A DNA stretch of 64,000 bases from Streptomyces sp. NBC_00483. Its GTDB lineage: Bacteria; Actinomycetota; Actinomycetes; Streptomycetales; Streptomycetaceae. The stretch spans positions 5,332,001-5,396,000 of the forward strand of contig NZ_CP107880.1 of NCBI RefSeq assembly GCF_036013745.1. The letters run 5' to 3'. The position numbers and the translations under genes are program-made. The notes below the pieces were generated by a model that saw nothing but the letters and a program-made list of their open reading frames with translations, did no database searches and was not told the DNA's origin. This document shows, piece after piece, positions 19,366 to 27,617 of this stretch; position 1 is the stretch's first letter, and every line of letters begins with the position of its first letter.

Positions 19366-19446
19366 ATGAAGCGACAGGCGGATCTCACGAAGCGGCGGGC
19401 AGTAGACCTGTGCCGCGTCGCCGCCATGCTCTGTCGCGCCGCCTGA
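19366..19446 (+). CDS. Cysteine-containing leader peptide (26 residues)
   Basis: ATG at 19366 opens a 26-codon frame that begins MKRQADLTKRRAVDLC and has two cysteines near its end, in DLCRVAAMLCRAA. Short peptides of this kind, with DL(C)RV and late Cys codons, precede sulfur-metabolism genes in actinobacteria and are thought to act by cysteine-dependent attenuation. It lies 117 bp before the sulfurtransferase start, with a hairpin between. The peptide probably has no function beyond being translated. Its identification rests on the pattern and its position. Confidence 0.75.
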   Translation: MKRQADLTKRRAVDLCRVAAMLCRAA

Positions 19447-19474
19447 GTGGGACGGATCAACTCCCGCTTTCCCC

Positions 19475-19504
19475 GGACCCCTTGAGGCCTACGTCTCGGG
19501 GTCC
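19475..19504 (+). terminator. Candidate attenuator hairpin upstream of cysA
   Basis: GGACCCC (19475-19481) and GGGGTCC (19498-19504) form a 7-bp stem with a 16-base loop. It sits 28 bp after the leader-peptide stop and 58 bp before the cysA start. No U-tract follows, so attenuation could be translational or Rho-dependent. Confidence 0.45.
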
Positions 19505-19562
19505 CCGTGCAGCTACGCACACCCCTTTCGCATACCCCCGCAACTGCCCCGGAGGAATCAGC

Positions 19563-20408
19563 ATGAGCCGCAGCGACGTCCTGGTAGACGCCGACTGGGT
19601 CGAGGCCAACCTCGACAACGACAACGTGGCGCTGGTCGAGGTGGACGAAGACACGTCCGCGTACGACAAGAACCACATCAAGAACGCGATCCGGATCGAC
19701 TGGACCAAGGACCTTCAGGACCCGGTCCGCCGTGACTTCATCGACCAGGCCGGCTTCGAGGAGCTGCTGTCGAAGAAGGGCATCGGCAACGACACGACCG
19801 TCGTCCTCTACGGCGGCAACAACAACTGGTTCGCCTCCTACGCCTTCTGGTACTTCAAGCTCTACGGCCACCAGGACGTGAAGCTCCTCGACGGCGGCCG
19901 CAAGAAGTGGGAGCTCGACTCCCGCGACCTGGTCGACGGCGCGCAGGTTCCGAACCGTCCGGCCACGCAGTACAAGGCCAAGCCGCAGGACACGTCGATC
20001 CGCGCCTTCCGCGACGACGTCGTCAATGCGATCGGCAACCAGAACCTCGTCGACGTGCGTTCGCCCGACGAGTTCTCCGGCAAGCTGCTCGCCCCGGCCC
20101 ACCTCCCGCAGGAGCAGTCGCAGCGTCCGGGCCACGTCCCGTCCGCGCGCAACATCCCGTGGTCGAAGAACGCCAACGACGACGGCACGTTCAAGTCGGA
20201 CGACGAGCTCAAGGCCCTGTACGAGGACGAGCAGGTCGACCTCGCCAAGGACACCGTCGCGTACTGCCGCATCGGTGAGCGCTCCGCGCTCACCTGGTTC
20301 GTGCTGCACGAGCTGCTCGGCCAGGAGAACGTCAAGAACTACGACGGCTCGTGGACCGAGTACGGCTCCCTCGTCGGCGTGCCGATCGAGCTCGGCGCCA
20401 ACAAGTAA
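19563..20408 (+). CDS. Thiosulfate sulfurtransferase (rhodanese, CysA family)
   Basis: This 281-residue tandem-rhodanese protein is of the actinobacterial CysA/SseA type. The C-terminal active loop is YCRIGERS with catalytic Cys235; the N-terminal rhodanese domain (YGGNNNWFASYAFWYFKLYG) is inactive, as in the family. The enzyme transfers sulfane sulfur from thiosulfate to cyanide or thiol acceptors. GGAGGA precedes ATG 19563. It is followed 32 bp later by a DUF1416 gene, its usual partner. The upstream Cys leader peptide suggests control by cysteine supply. Confidence 0.94.
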   Translation: MSRSDVLVDADWVEANLDNDNVALVEVDEDTSAYDKNHIKNAIRIDWTKDLQDPVRRDFIDQAGFEELLSKKGIGNDTTVVLYGGNNNWFASYAFWYFKLYGHQDVKLLDGGRKKWELDSRDLVDGAQVPNRPATQYKAKPQDTSIRAFRDDVVNAIGNQNLVDVRSPDEFSGKLLAPAHLPQEQSQRPGHVPSARNIPWSKNANDDGTFKSDDELKALYEDEQVDLAKDTVAYCRIGERSALTWFVLHELLGQENVKNYDGSWTEYGSLVGVPIELGANK

Positions 20409-20440
20409 CCCCAGCGACCTTTACTTCCTAGGAGAGCAAC

Positions 20441-20728
20441 ATGTGCGGAGCGAAGGCCGGCGGCCCCGACGCCTCGACGATCAAGCCCGGTGAGACCACC
20501 ATCCAGGGCCAGGTGACCAAGGACGGCGAGCCCGTCACCGGTTACGTGCGCCTGCTGGACTCGACCGGCGAGTTCACCGCCGAGGTCCCCACCTCGGCCA
20601 CGGGCCAGTTCCGCTTCTACGCGGCCGAGGGCACGTGGACCCTGCGCGCCCTGGTCCCCGGCGGCCAGGCCGACCGTACGGTCGTCGCCCAGACCGGCGG
20701 CCTCGCCGAGGTCGCGATCGCCGTCTGA
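20441..20728 (+). CDS. DUF1416 protein
   Basis: This 95-residue protein begins MCGAKAGGPD and folds, by family expectation, as a small beta-sandwich (TTIQGQVTKDGEPVTGYVRLLD, GQFRFYAAEGTWTLRALVPGG). DUF1416 proteins almost always follow a CysA-type sulfurtransferase, as here. Their function is unknown; a sulfur-related accessory role is guilt by association. AGGAGAGC precedes the ATG, and a terminator follows at 20749. Confidence 0.92.
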   Translation: MCGAKAGGPDASTIKPGETTIQGQVTKDGEPVTGYVRLLDSTGEFTAEVPTSATGQFRFYAAEGTWTLRALVPGGQADRTVVAQTGGLAEVAIAV

Positions 20729-20748
20729 GCGGTCACACACAACGGCTG

Positions 20749-20799
20749 AAGGGCCGCACCCCGCCTGGGTTGGACGCCACTGGTACGGGTGCGGTCCTT
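20749..20799 (+). terminator. Terminator after the cysA-DUF1416 operon
   Basis: AAGGGCCGCACCC and GGGTGCGGTCCTT form a 13-bp stem with one G-T wobble and a 25-base loop. It begins 21 bp after the DUF1416 stop. Confidence 0.65.
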
Positions 20800-20851
20800 C
20801 GGCATGTACGGAGCCGGAGCCGGGCCGCCCGCACGGGCTTACGCTGAAGGT

Positions 20852-21112
20852 ATGTACGCACGGCGGAAGCACGCCTACTTCGCCATGATGGGCGTATGCA
20901 TCGCCCTGTTCGTCCTGGCCTGGGGCGTCGTACGGCTCTGGTCGGTGCCCGCGGCGGTCGCCATGTGCGTCGTCGCCATGGTCATCCCGCCCTTCGCGGC
21001 CATCGTCGCCAACCGGCGAGGGCCCGACGACCGCTGGTGGGACGACCCCTCCGGCGATCCGAAGTCCGACGAGTGGTGGGACGAACTGGACGGCAAGAAG
21101 CGTCACCAGTGA
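20852..21112 (+). CDS. DUF3099-type small membrane protein
   Basis: This 86-residue protein has two closely spaced membrane segments (YFAMMGVCIALFVLAWGVVR and AVAMCVVAMVIPPFAAIVA). A Trp/Asp-rich cytoplasmic tail follows (DDRWWDDPSGD, DEWWDELDG). This pattern fits DUF3099, an actinobacterial family without known function. ATG 20852 was chosen because the hydrophobic segment starts within ten residues of it. There is only a weak Shine-Dalgarno. Confidence 0.85.
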   Translation: MYARRKHAYFAMMGVCIALFVLAWGVVRLWSVPAAVAMCVVAMVIPPFAAIVANRRGPDDRWWDDPSGDPKSDEWWDELDGKKRHQ

Positions 21113-21237
21113 CACCCCAGTGGCACCCGAGTCGCACCCGCTGTGACCGACCTCGCCGAGAGCGCCGGTGCCCGGACGACTACAGTGGTGTCCGGCTCTG
21201 TTATCCGCATACGTTCCGCTCACCGAGGAGCAATCCC

Positions 21238-21339
21238 GTGCTTGAGGCCTTCTTCTCCACCCTTCTCGTCCTGGTCTGCGTCGGCGTCGTCGCCTTCGCG
21301 GGTCTGACCGTGAAGAAGCTGTACCAGGGCCAGCGCTGA
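21238..21339 (+). CDS. Single-pass mini membrane protein (33 residues)
   Basis: GTG 21238, preceded at good spacing by GAGGAG, opens a 33-codon frame. It encodes one membrane helix (FFSTLLVLVCVGVVAFAGLTV) and a basic tail (KKLYQGQR). I believe it is a real gene because of the strong ribosome binding site, the clean hydrophobic profile and the tight fit between its neighbours. Function unknown. The FABP-like gene follows 29 bp later and may be cotranscribed. Confidence 0.7.
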   Translation: MLEAFFSTLLVLVCVGVVAFAGLTVKKLYQGQR

Positions 21340-21368
21340 CCCCCCACTGAGAGACGTCTGAACCGCTC

Positions 21369-21962
21369 ATGATCCAGATCCCGTCCGACCTGCACCCCGA
21401 CCTCGTCCCCCTCGCCTTCCTCCTGGGCGACTGGGCGGGCGCCGGCGTCACCGACTTCCCGGGCGCCGAGAAGGCCAACTTCGGTCAGGAGGTCTCCTTC
21501 ACCCACGACGGGCGGGACTTCCTGGAGTACCACTCGCACTCCTGGATCCTGGACGCCGAGGGCAACAAGGTGAAGCCCCTGGAGTCCGAGTCCGGCTTCT
21601 GGCGGATCTCCGCCGCCGAGGGTGACAAGGGCCGCCCCAGCCAGGTCGAGGTCGTCATGGTCCGCGACGACGGCGTCGTCGAGGTCTGGTACGGCGAGCT
21701 CGCCGACAAGAAGCCGCAGATCGACATCGCCACGGACGCGGTGGCCCGCACGGCGGCCTCCGGCCCGTACAGCGGCGGCAAGCGCCTCTACGGCTACGTG
21801 AAGAGCGACCTCATGTGGGTCGGCGAGAAGCAGACCCCCGAGGTTCCGCTGCGCCCCTACATGTCGGCCCAGCTCAAGAAGGTCGTCTCCCCCGACGAGG
21901 TCGCCGAGATGGCGCGCAACCTCCCGGACATGCCGGACGACGGCATCGCGTTCTTCAAGTAG
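21369..21962 (+). CDS. FABP/nitrobindin-like beta-barrel protein (DUF1794)
   Basis: This 197-residue protein has the family opening LLGDWAGAGV (GxWxGxG-like) and the barrel motif FWRISAAEG. Nitrobindins of this fold bind heme b and isomerise peroxynitrite. The heme-ligand histidine expected in the C-terminal part is absent here: the last His is in the YHSHSW region, in the first half. It is therefore probably a non-heme member binding an unknown hydrophobic ligand. It is followed by nur after 39 bp. Confidence 0.88.
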   Translation: MIQIPSDLHPDLVPLAFLLGDWAGAGVTDFPGAEKANFGQEVSFTHDGRDFLEYHSHSWILDAEGNKVKPLESESGFWRISAAEGDKGRPSQVEVVMVRDDGVVEVWYGELADKKPQIDIATDAVARTAASGPYSGGKRLYGYVKSDLMWVGEKQTPEVPLRPYMSAQLKKVVSPDEVAEMARNLPDMPDDGIAFFK

Positions 21963-22001
21963 GCCGAATCGCTCTCTCCAAGTAGTTCTAGACTCGTCGG
22001 T

Positions 22002-22457
22002 GTGGTGAGCACCGAAGGCATCGACTGGAAGAGCGATCTGCGGCAGCGCGGCTACCGGCTGACGCCGCAGCGCCAGCTTGTCCTGGAAGCCGTGGACACC
22101 CTGGAGCATGCGACCCCCGACGACATTTTGTGCGAAGTGCGCAAGACGGCGTCGGGGGTCAACATTTCGACGGTCTACCGGACCCTCGAGCTCCTGGAGG
22201 AGCTCGGGCTCGTCTCGCACGCCCATCTCGGTCACGGCGCGCCCACGTACCACCTCGCCGACCGGCACCATCACATCCATATGGTCTGCCGGGACTGTAC
22301 GAACGTGATCGAGGCGGATGTGGACGTGGCGGCGGAGTTCACCGCCAAGCTGCGCGAGGAGTTCGGTTTCGACACCGACCTCAAGCACTTCGCGATCTTC
22401 GGGCGCTGCGAGAACTGCGCCAAGAACGCCAAGAACAAGGGGCGGACGCAGGAATAA
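22002..22457 (+). CDS. nur: Fur-family nickel-responsive regulator Nur
   Basis: This 151-residue Fur-family repressor closely follows S. coelicolor Nur as I recall it (DLRQRGYRLTPQRQLVLEAV, then NISTVYRTLELLEELGLVSH). Nur senses Ni(II) and represses nickel uptake and the Fe-SOD gene. Metal-site residues are visible in the DRHHHIH motif and in the pairs CRDC and CENC. The GTG at 22002 gives the MVST start of the family. A hairpin overlapping the stop probably ends the transcript. Confidence 0.93.
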   Translation: MVSTEGIDWKSDLRQRGYRLTPQRQLVLEAVDTLEHATPDDILCEVRKTASGVNISTVYRTLELLEELGLVSHAHLGHGAPTYHLADRHHHIHMVCRDCTNVIEADVDVAAEFTAKLREEFGFDTDLKHFAIFGRCENCAKNAKNKGRTQE

Positions 22458-22469
22458 GCGCGTCCGCCC
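22440..22469 (+). terminator. Hairpin overlapping the nur stop codon
   Basis: GGGCGGACG (22440-22448) and CGTCCGCCC (22461-22469) form a perfect 9-bp stem, with the nur TAA in the loop. It lies 23 bp before the ygfZ start. Confidence 0.55.
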
Positions 22470-22491
22470 ACTCGTCGTAGTGTGTGTGAAC

Positions 22492-23472
22492 ATGCAGCGA
22501 CATTCAACGAGCAGCCCCCTGCTGGCCCTGCCCGGCGCCGTTCCCGCCGAGGGCGTGGACGAAGGCGTCGCCGCGCACTACGGCGACCTGTTCCGCGAAC
22601 AGCGGGCCCTCGCCGACGGGGCGGGCGTCGTCGACCTGTCGCACCGCGGCGTGATCACGGTCACCGGCGCCGACCGGCTGAGCTGGCTGCACCTGCTGCT
22701 CACCCAGCACGTGGAGCAGCTGGAGCCGGACCGGGCCACCGAGGCGCTGATCCTCTCCGCCAACGGGCACATCGAGCACGCCCTGTACCTCGTCGACGAC
22801 GGCACGACGACGTGGGCGCACGTGGAACCGGGCACGCAGGAGTCCCTCCTCGCGTACCTGGAGTCCATGAAGTTCTTCTACCGGGTCGAGACCGCCGACC
22901 GGACCGACGAGTTCGCCGTCGTGCACCTGCCGGCCGGGTCGATCGCGCCGGTGCCCGACGGGGTGGTCGTGCGCGAGACGCCGCACGGCCGCGACCTGTT
23001 CCTGCCGCGCGCCGACCTGGAGTCGTACGCGGGTGAGAACGGCCCGACGGTCGGGCTGCTCGCCTACGAGGCGCTGCGCGTCGAGCAGCACCGCCCGCGC
23101 TTCGGCTTCGAGACGGACCACCGCACCATTCCGCACGAGCTGGGCTGGATCGGCTCGGCCGTGCATCTGCAGAAGGGCTGCTACCGGGGGCAGGAGACCG
23201 TCGCCCGCGTGCACAACCTCGGCAAGCCGCCGCGGCGGCTCGTCTTCCTGCACCTGGACGGCAGCGAGGTGCACCTGCCGCCGCACGGCGCCGAGGTGCG
23301 GCTCGCCGCGGACGGCCCCGAGGGCCGCAAGATCGGTGTCGTGACGACCTCCGTGCGCCACCACGAGCTCGGCCCGATCGCGCTCGCGGTCATCAAGCGG
23401 AACGTGCCGGCCGACGCGGAGCTCCTCGCGGAGGCCACGGCGGCGGCGCAGGAGATCGTCGTAGAACCCTGA
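22492..23472 (+). CDS. ygfZ: Folate-binding YgfZ/GcvT-like protein
   Basis: This 326-residue member of the YgfZ (COG0354) family has the signature KGCYRGQETVARV around the conserved cysteine. YgfZ proteins bind tetrahydrofolate and help assemble or maintain iron-sulfur enzymes. The N-terminal GcvT-like fold is seen in GVVDLSHRGVITVTGADRLSW. ATG 22492 follows a GTGTGTGAAC stretch without a clear Shine-Dalgarno, so the start could be a few codons off. It converges with dtd, the two stops being 12 bp apart. Confidence 0.92.
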   Translation: MQRHSTSSPLLALPGAVPAEGVDEGVAAHYGDLFREQRALADGAGVVDLSHRGVITVTGADRLSWLHLLLTQHVEQLEPDRATEALILSANGHIEHALYLVDDGTTTWAHVEPGTQESLLAYLESMKFFYRVETADRTDEFAVVHLPAGSIAPVPDGVVVRETPHGRDLFLPRADLESYAGENGPTVGLLAYEALRVEQHRPRFGFETDHRTIPHELGWIGSAVHLQKGCYRGQETVARVHNLGKPPRRLVFLHLDGSEVHLPPHGAEVRLAADGPEGRKIGVVTTSVRHHELGPIALAVIKRNVPADAELLAEATAAAQEIVVEP

Positions 23473-23484
23473 TTCGCTGGGGAA

Positions 23485-23910
23485 TCACATCTCCAGGAGC
23501 ACCGTGAACGGGCCGTCGTTCGTCAGGGACACTCGCATCTGCGCCCCGAACCGGCCCGTCGCCACGGTCGCGCCGAGCGCCCGCAGCTGCGCCACGACCT
23601 CGTCGACCAGCGGCTCGGCGACCGGTCCTGGCGCGGCGGCGTTCCAGGTGGGGCGGCGGCCCTTGCGGGCGTCTCCGTAGAGCGTGAACTGGCTGATCAC
23701 GAGGAGCGGCGCATTGATGTCGCTGCACGACTTCTCATCGGCCAGCATCCGCACCGACCAGAGTTTGCGGGCCAGTTGGGCCGCCTTCTCCTTGGTGTCC
23801 TCGTGCGTGACCCCGACGAGGACGCACAGGCCCTCGCCCTTGATCTCGCCGACCGTCTCGTCGTCCACGACGACGCTCGCGCCGTCCACCCTCTGCACCA
23901 CTGCTCGCAT
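23485..23910 (-). CDS. dtd: D-aminoacyl-tRNA deacylase
   Basis: This 141-residue DTD hydrolyses D-amino acids (and Gly) mischarged on tRNA. Both active-site motifs are present: SQFTLYGD, with the catalytic Thr, and the C-terminal NDGPFT (NxGPxT). The start MRAVVQRV is the family start. It is monocistronic and convergent with ygfZ. Confidence 0.95.
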   Translation of the reverse strand: MRAVVQRVDGASVVVDDETVGEIKGEGLCVLVGVTHEDTKEKAAQLARKLWSVRMLADEKSCSDINAPLLVISQFTLYGDARKGRRPTWNAAAPGPVAEPLVDEVVAQLRALGATVATGRFGAQMRVSLTNDGPFTVLLEM

Positions 23911-24094
23911 ACGGCCATCATGCCGTGCGCCGTTTTTCCTTCTCCCCAAGGGGTTTGGCATACTCCCCAACCCCCCATCCGGGGCGGATCTGGGGCACTC
24001 GGGCCCGAAGTGGGCACTGGGAGTGGCACCATGCTGACACGCGGTGCGTCGGTGGCGTGCGGCGCGGTCCGGTCGAGGGGACGGTAAGCAGACC

Positions 24095-24736
24095 ATGGAT
24101 ACCCATGCCATGAGCCACACAACGAGTACGGGGCTGCCCGGGCAGCCCGTATCGCTGACGCACAGGGAACGGGTGGCCCCGCTGACCCGCCCGCCGGCCC
24201 AGCGGACCGACAGCCCGGAACTGCCCGCCGTGCCCGCCCCGGACCTGTCGGCCCTGCGCCTGCCGGAGCTGCGCACGCTGCGCCGCGACTCCCAGCAGAA
24301 CGAGGCGGACCTGAGCTACGTACGACGCCTGCTCCAGGGCCGTATCGACATCCTGCGGGCCGAGCTGGGCCGGCGGAAGGACCCCGAGTCGCCCGTCGTG
24401 GACCGGCTCTCGGAGATCCTGCGGGACCAGCCGACGCGGCAGCGCTCGTCGGCCCGGCACGTCACGCTCGGCACCCCGCACAGCGAGGAGTCCCGGCGCC
24501 TCGCCCAGGAGATGCTCGCCGAGGTCGAACTCTCCGACCTGGCGGCGCGGACGGACGACGAACTGCTCGCGGCGATGGGCCGCCTCGTCCGCTACGAGCA
24601 GCTGGTCTCGCGCCGCCGCCACCAGCTGCAGCGCACGGCGGACGACTGCAGCGCGGAGATCGCTCGCCGCTACCGGGCGGGCGAGGCCCAGGTCGACGAC
24701 CTCCTGACCGGCACGACGGGCTTCACCGGCGACTGA
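24095..24736 (+). CDS. rsiG: RsiG, c-di-GMP-dependent anti-sigma factor for WhiG
   Basis: RsiG with c-di-GMP sequesters the sporulation sigma factor WhiG. The 213-residue product has two copies of the published E(X)3S(X)2R(X)3Q(X)3D signature: Glu70-Ser74-Arg77-Gln81-Asp85 and Glu168-Ser172-Arg175-Gln179-Asp183. Each lies in a long helix of the coiled-coil hairpin. The N-terminal 45 residues look disordered. I chose ATG 24095 with GAGGGG upstream; a GTG at 24044 would add 17 Arg-rich residues. Upstream of it dtd is divergent; a dispersed repeat element follows the stop. Confidence 0.9.
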   Translation: MDTHAMSHTTSTGLPGQPVSLTHRERVAPLTRPPAQRTDSPELPAVPAPDLSALRLPELRTLRRDSQQNEADLSYVRRLLQGRIDILRAELGRRKDPESPVVDRLSEILRDQPTRQRSSARHVTLGTPHSEESRRLAQEMLAEVELSDLAARTDDELLAAMGRLVRYEQLVSRRRHQLQRTADDCSAEIARRYRAGEAQVDDLLTGTTGFTGD

Positions 24737-24800
24737 GGGGCACATCAAGCCCGCTCTGAGACGAGAGCCTGCGGGGCCGGGGCGGGCGACCGGGGCAAAA

Positions 24801-24847
24801 CCAGCCCCGCCGGCGTTTGAGGCGCGGGGGCCGGGGCGGAGCCCCGC
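24801..24847. repeat. Dispersed GC-rich intergenic element
   Basis: CAGCCCCGCCGGCGTTTGAG is followed by GCGCGGGGGCCGGGGCGGAG and CCCCG, between rsiG and the acetyltransferase gene. It has the reverse orientation relative to the copy near 7285. Confidence 0.85.
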
Positions 24848-24901
24848 GGCGGGGGAAGAATCGGGGCGACACGCACGTCGGGGCCCGCCTAGCGTGAGCT
24901 C

Positions 24902-26194
24902 ATGAGTAACCGTGCCGCCACCCCTGATGACCGCGAAGCAATAGACGTCCGGGCCGTCACCGAGGACGAGCTGCCCGACTGGTGCCGCACCCTCGACACC
25001 GGCTTCCTGCGCCCCCCGACCGCCTCACCCCAGAGGGTCGCCAAGGTCCGCTCCCACTTCGACCTCACCCGCACCCGCGCCGCCTTCGCCCCCGCCGGAG
25101 GCGACGGCACCCGCCAGGTCGCCACCTTCCGCTCCTTCGCGCAGGAGCTCACCGTGCCGGGTGGCGCCACCGTCCCCACGGACGCGATCACCAACGTCAC
25201 CGTCAGCCCCACGCACCGCCGCCGCGGCCTGCTCAGCCGCATGATGGCCGCCGACCTCGCCGAGGCGAAGGAACGCGGCGACGTCGCGGCCACGCTGATC
25301 GCCGCCGAGTACCCGATCTACGGCCGGTTCGGCTTCGGCCCCGCGACCACCACCACGACCTGGGAGATCGACGTGGTGCGGTCCGGTCTCGACGCCCGCT
25401 GGTCGGGGCCCGACGGCGGCGGCCGGGTGGACATGGCCGACGCCGAGGAGATCCGCAAGGTGGGCCCGGAGCTGCACACGAAGCTGCGCGGACGGGTCGC
25501 CGGTCTTGTCTCGCGCGGCGAGCAGTGGTGGCAGTACAACACCGGCCTGTGGCCGACCCCGGAGGACCCGTGGACGGAGCCGTTCTACGCGGTGTACCGC
25601 AACGCGCGCGGCGAGGTGGAGGGCCTGGTCGCGTACCGCACGGAGGCCCGGTTCAACGACCACATGCAGCCGACGTGCACGGCGAAGGTGCAGGACCTGC
25701 TCGCTCTCACCCCGACCGCCGAGCGGGCCCTGTGGCACTTCGTCTGCTCGGTCGACTGGGTCACCGTCGTGGAGAGCGGGCACCGCGCCTCGGACGACCT
25801 GTTGCCGGACCTCCTCCCGGACCCGCGCGCGGCCCGCGTGACGCAGCAGGCCGACTTGATGTGGGTGCGGATCCTGGACGTCGTACGGGCCCTGGAAGCG
25901 CGCTCGTACGACACCAGCGGGGAGATCGCGTTCGAGGTGCTCGACCCCGCGGGGCTCGCGGGCGGGCGGTTCACGTTGACGGCGGCGCCCGGTGGGGCGG
26001 TCTGTTCGCCGGGCGCCGCCTCGACCCAACTCACGGTCGACGTACGCGAGTTGGGTGCTCTGTGGCTGGGCGGCGAGTCCGCGGTGCGGCTCGCCGCCCT
26101 GGGGCGGATCGTGGAGCACGAGGAGGGTGCGGCCGCCGGGCTCGGCGCCCTGCTGCGGACCTCGCGGCGGCCGTGGTGCCCCGATGTGTTCTGA
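24902..26194 (+). CDS. Eis-like GNAT N-acetyltransferase
   Basis: This 430-residue protein has the three-part Eis layout: N-terminal GNAT domain with acetyl-CoA loop [16 protein letters not shown], a second degenerate GNAT domain, and a C-terminal SCP2-like domain ([15 protein letters not shown]). It ends in ...PWCPDVF, whose terminal carboxylate serves as catalytic base in Eis. Family members acetylate amines of aminoglycosides, peptides or metabolites. The natural substrate here is unknown. The start ATG 24902 lies after a repeat-rich spacer and no clear Shine-Dalgarno is seen. Confidence 0.9.
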   Translation: MSNRAATPDDREAIDVRAVTEDELPDWCRTLDTGFLRPPTASPQRVAKVRSHFDLTRTRAAFAPAGGDGTRQVATFRSFAQELTVPGGATVPTDAITNVTVSPTHRRRGLLSRMMAADLAEAKERGDVAATLIAAEYPIYGRFGFGPATTTTTWEIDVVRSGLDARWSGPDGGGRVDMADAEEIRKVGPELHTKLRGRVAGLVSRGEQWWQYNTGLWPTPEDPWTEPFYAVYRNARGEVEGLVAYRTEARFNDHMQPTCTAKVQDLLALTPTAERALWHFVCSVDWVTVVESGHRASDDLLPDLLPDPRAARVTQQADLMWVRILDVVRALEARSYDTSGEIAFEVLDPAGLAGGRFTLTAAPGGAVCSPGAASTQLTVDVRELGALWLGGESAVRLAALGRIVEHEEGAAAGLGALLRTSRRPWCPDVF

Positions 26195-26271
26195 GCCGCG
26201 GCCCTTGGTGATCTGGGCCGCGACCCCATTCACGTACGACGTACTGACGATGTGCTGACGACGTACTGACC

Positions 26272-26310
26272 GACCGGGCTCCCGGCTCCCCTCCGGAAGG
26301 GAGCCCGGTC
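26272..26310. terminator. Bidirectional terminator, acetyltransferase / membrane peptide
   Basis: GACCGGGCTCCC and GGGAGCCCGGTC form a perfect 12-bp stem with a 15-base loop between two convergent genes. The distal arm touches the stop codon of the reverse-strand peptide gene. Confidence 0.8.
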
Positions 26311-26494
26311 AGCCGCTCTGGGCGAGCAGCATCACGAGGACGACGGCCCCGATGCCGCTGATCACGGTGTTCTTGGCCTTGAGGCCGATGGAGAGAACGA
26401 TGAAGGCGATGATGCCCATCGGCCCGTACTTCCACTGGATGAGCTGCTCGAACCCGATGGCGAGTGCGGCGATGACGATGGCGAAGAGCGGCAT
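26309..26494 (-). CDS. Small hydrophobic membrane protein, paralogue A (61 residues)
   Basis: This 61-residue protein consists of two hydrophobic helices (LFAIVIAALAIGFEQLI and GIIAFIVLSIGLKA / ISGIGAVVLVMLLA) linked by QWKYGPMG. It is clearly paralogous to the protein at 27668: both have EQL-QW-YGP-G, then IG-KA-N, then S-G-V-L. AGGAGGT at ideal spacing precedes the ATG. It is divergent from the first GntR gene across a palindromic operator, the same arrangement as paralogue B. I do not recognise the family. Inference: it is a target of the neighbouring GntR regulator. Confidence 0.8.
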   Translation of the reverse strand: MPLFAIVIAALAIGFEQLIQWKYGPMGIIAFIVLSIGLKAKNTVISGIGAVVLVMLLAQSG

Positions 26495-26527
26495 TGTCCT
26501 ACCTCCTTCAGGACCTGAGGTCCTTAG

Positions 26528-26579
26528 TGGTGACCAACTTCAGGTCCCCCGACCATGTCCGGGAAGTTGGTCACCAACT
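26528..26579. promoter_or_regulatory. Paired operator in the first GntR/membrane peptide divergent region
   Basis: AGTTGGTCACCAACT (26565-26579) is a perfect 15-bp palindrome. Its outer part repeats in inverted form at 26528-26540 (TGGTGACCAACTT against AAGTTGGTCACCA, 13 bp). The AGTTGG-N3-CCAACT core recurs before the other two GntR genes. Binding by the GntR proteins is inferred. Confidence 0.7.
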
Positions 26580-26649
26580 CAAAGGTAGTTATCTCCGTTG
26601 AAGGGCGGCTCATAACCACCTTCACCTCAACTCCCCAAAGATGGCGGGA

Positions 26650-26665
26650 AGTTGTAGGGTTTGGT
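26650..26665 (+). promoter_or_regulatory. Conserved AGTTGT-N5-TTGGT element at GntR-1 start
   Basis: AGTTGTAGGGTTTGGT abuts the GTG start of the first GntR gene. The same composite element, AGTTGT-N5/6-TTGGT, occurs at 27965-27981, 28028-28043 and 29807-29823, each upstream of a paralogous regulator. It may be a half-operator overlapping the promoter. Confidence 0.55.
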
Positions 26666-26666
26666 T

Positions 26667-27617
26667 GTGAGTGGGGAGCATGCCGCCGTCAACGGACGGC
26701 CCAGGTCACAGCGGGCGCGCTACACGCACCGCGAAGTGGCCGACGCGCTGCGCGACCGGATCACGTCCGGCCGCCTGAGTCCCGGCCAACGGATGCCTAC
26801 ACAGGCACAGTTGGCGGGCGAATTCGGTGTGGAGCGCTCCGCCGTACGTCAGGCGCTGCGCATTCTGCAGTCCGAGAACCTGTTGGTGAACGCCACGAAG
26901 GGCAGCCCGGCCACGGTCGCTCGGCATCCGCGGCCCGCGCTGCTCGGCCCCGAGGCGCAGCCGCAGTCGACCATGGTGACGCTCGCTCCGCGCATCGCCG
27001 AAGCCTTCCAGCAGGCCGACGTGGAGATCGACGCCCTGTGCATGACGGCGGTCTCGTTGACCCTCGCGATGGGTGAACCGCTGCGCCTCATCCACGAGGG
27101 GCGTACGAAACCGGCCAGGGTCCGGGTGCGGGTGCTGCTGCCGAGCCGGGACATCGACCTCGCGTTTCCCGCGCCCGCGCCACCGGTCGTCGAGCCCGTG
27201 TCGCGGGCGGCGGAGGCCTCGCGGGCGGAGGCGGCGGTGGGCGGCAGGCTGCGGCGCGACTGGCTGGCGCAGCGCAACGCGCAGGGGCAGGTGCTGCGCC
27301 ACAATCTGCTGGCTCTGCGGGCCACGCACGGCATGGACGTCACGGTGGAGTTCCGCGCGCTGCCGTTCACGCCCCCGGTCAAGCTCTACCTGCTCAACAG
27401 CAACGAGGCGCTGTTCGCGTACTACACGCTGGCCAGACACGGCGAGCAGATCGACCATGAGCGGGTGGATGTGTACGACGCGCAGGGCGTGCGGCAGATG
27501 CTCTTCGCGTTCGAGCACGGGGCGGGGCTGCGCGACACGACGTTCGTGGAGCAGTCCCACCTTTGGTTCAACGGCCTGTGGAACACGATCAGCCAGGACC
27601 TGTGGCTCAGCTCATGA
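26667..27617 (+). CDS. GntR-family regulator 1 of a three-paralogue set
   Basis: This 316-residue protein has a GntR winged helix at residues 15-85 (HREVADALRDRITSGRLSPG, MPTQAQLAGEFGVERSAVRQ) and a ~220-residue C-terminal domain that I cannot assign to FadR, HutC or MocR types. Conserved blocks shared with the paralogues are LLPSRDIDLAFP, WLAQRNAQGQVLRHNL, TVEFRALPFTPPVKLYLLN and FVEQSHLWFNGLW. The block VKLYLLN...W(F)..LW recalls sensor domains of some nucleotide-signalling regulators, with low certainty. The start is GTG 26667 (or TTG 26661), probably leaderless because a conserved promoter-like element abuts it. Confidence 0.85.
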   Translation: MSGEHAAVNGRPRSQRARYTHREVADALRDRITSGRLSPGQRMPTQAQLAGEFGVERSAVRQALRILQSENLLVNATKGSPATVARHPRPALLGPEAQPQSTMVTLAPRIAEAFQQADVEIDALCMTAVSLTLAMGEPLRLIHEGRTKPARVRVRVLLPSRDIDLAFPAPAPPVVEPVSRAAEASRAEAAVGGRLRRDWLAQRNAQGQVLRHNLLALRATHGMDVTVEFRALPFTPPVKLYLLNSNEALFAYYTLARHGEQIDHERVDVYDAQGVRQMLFAFEHGAGLRDTTFVEQSHLWFNGLWNTISQDLWLSS

